DNA of 8,252 nucleotides. Origin: Pedosphaera sp. GTDB taxonomy: Bacteria > Verrucomicrobiota > Verrucomicrobiia > Limisphaerales > SIAT01. Location of the stretch: NCBI GenBank assembly GCA_009691645.1, contig SIAT01000077.1, forward strand, positions 1 through 8,252. Direction: 5' to 3'. The notes below the pieces were generated by a model that was given only the letters and a program-made list of their open reading frames with translations, made no database searches and was not told the origin of the DNA. How positions within the stretch are numbered: position 1 is the first letter of the stretch; each line of letters opens with the position of its first letter. Position numbers and translations under genes: made by a program. Shown here piece after piece: positions 8,080-8,252 of this stretch.

Positions 8080-8099
8080 TCGCCGAAACCCCTCGGCGA
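8080..8099. repeat. Inverted repeat upstream of atpB
   Basis: TCGCCGA (8080-8086) and TCGGCGA (8093-8099) form a 7-bp stem with a 6-base loop. It lies 24 bases past the TAG of the upstream minus-strand frame. There is no T-run on either strand, so it is not a classical terminator. Its loop is complementary to bases 8053-8058. Confidence 0.5.
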
Positions 8100-8123
8100 C
8101 GCTCGAAAACATCGCGCCGCTGG

Positions 8124-8252
8124 CTAGCTGATGAGTTTGGCCAACTCGTCGGCCTTGCTGCCTCAAGCGACAATCATCGCTCTCACCTGCTCGTCACCGG
8201 ACTCGGGATGACGCTCGACCGCGAGCTTGCTGAAATCCTCGTTCCACGTCTC
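8124..8252 (-). pseudogene. 3' end of an unidentified gene with an in-frame TGA
   Basis: On the minus strand one frame entering from the window edge reads 29 residues (ETWNEDFSKLAVERHPESGD...), then TGA at 8163-8165, then twelve more residues, GSKADELAKLIS, then TAG at 8124-8126. Third codon positions are mostly G or C on both sides of the TGA, like the atp genes, and the last residues look like a natural charged C-terminus. I do not recognise the protein; it is hydrophilic and so unlike AtpI. It may simply stop at the TGA, be a decayed gene, contain a sequencing error, or be recoded. The opposite strand is also open through 8130-8252 (DEFGQLVGLAASSDNHRSHL...) but with weaker third-position bias. 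Low confidence overall. Confidence 0.35.

Larger units (their letters stand above)
8026..8123 (-). promoter_or_regulatory. Leader / candidate promoter region of the atp operon
   Basis: No gene is seen here. On the minus strand it holds a 7-bp hairpin TCGCCGA / TCGGCGA (8093-8099 with 8080-8086, loop GGGGTT) and an A/T-richer stretch that includes TTGATA (8061-8066), a possible -35 box. No convincing -10 box is found at normal spacing: 17 bases further is TTTTCA, and GATAAG at 8031-8036 is too far. A palindrome GTGAAA-N2-TTTCAC lies at 8037-8050. The operon promoter is likely here or just upstream, but its exact position cannot be set from sequence. Confidence 0.35.

Noticed and set aside
8128..8252. 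Open plus-strand frame at the right edge (DEFGQLVGLAASSDNH...)
   Set aside because: Third-position G/C bias is weaker than on the minus strand, and there is no start context, so it is not called as a gene; it remains an alternative explanation for the edge.
8124..8252. atpI or atpZ directly upstream of atpB
   Set aside because: The visible C-terminal fragment is hydrophilic and charged, with no membrane segment, so it does not fit either small membrane protein.

Overview
The window is almost entirely one operon on the minus strand, the F1Fo ATP synthase operon in the order atpB-E-F-H-A-G-D-C (a, c, b, delta, alpha, gamma, beta, epsilon). It reads from about base 7974 down to 1293. The final 1.2 kb at the left end is the 3' part of an unrelated plus-strand gene, an AsmA-like envelope protein, converging on the operon. 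The base composition is GC-rich and the genes favour G or C at the third codon position. Large-subunit sequences are typical of a Gram-negative bacterium. The AsmA-like neighbour, the subunit a signal peptide, the shortened delta and the insert in beta make me lean towards Verrucomicrobiota or a close PVC relative. That placement is inference; no marker in the window proves it.

Layout from left to right. Bases 1-1224 (+) hold the AsmA-like gene, which is 5'-truncated by the window edge. Bases 1243-1268 hold a strong intrinsic terminator for the operon. Minus-strand genes then follow: atpC (1293-1703), atpD (1748-3199), atpG (3215-4093), atpA (4121-5653), atpH (5684-6085), atpF (6119-6676), atpE (6730-6951) and atpB (7021-7974, or to 8025 with a GTG start). 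Spacers are 15-69 bases with no gene overlaps. The largest spacers flank atpE, and one contains a very GC-rich hairpin. Bases 8026-8123 form the leader or promoter region, with a hairpin and a short palindrome. Bases 8124-8252 look like the 3' end of another minus-strand gene, interrupted by an in-frame TGA.

How it works together. Subunits a and c form the proton channel and rotor ring, with b and delta as the peripheral stalk. Alpha3beta3 is the catalytic head, and gamma and epsilon are the central stalk. All key catalytic residues are present: the beta P-loop and catalytic Glu, the alpha P-loop and arginine finger, the subunit a essential Arg and the c-ring Glu. The enzyme is therefore expected to be functional and probably proton-coupled.

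I do not see a new system here. The points worth a second look are a natural-looking short delta, a roughly 23-residue insert in beta, expression-tuning signals around atpE, a general lack of Shine-Dalgarno sequences, the structured leader, and the in-frame TGA upstream.
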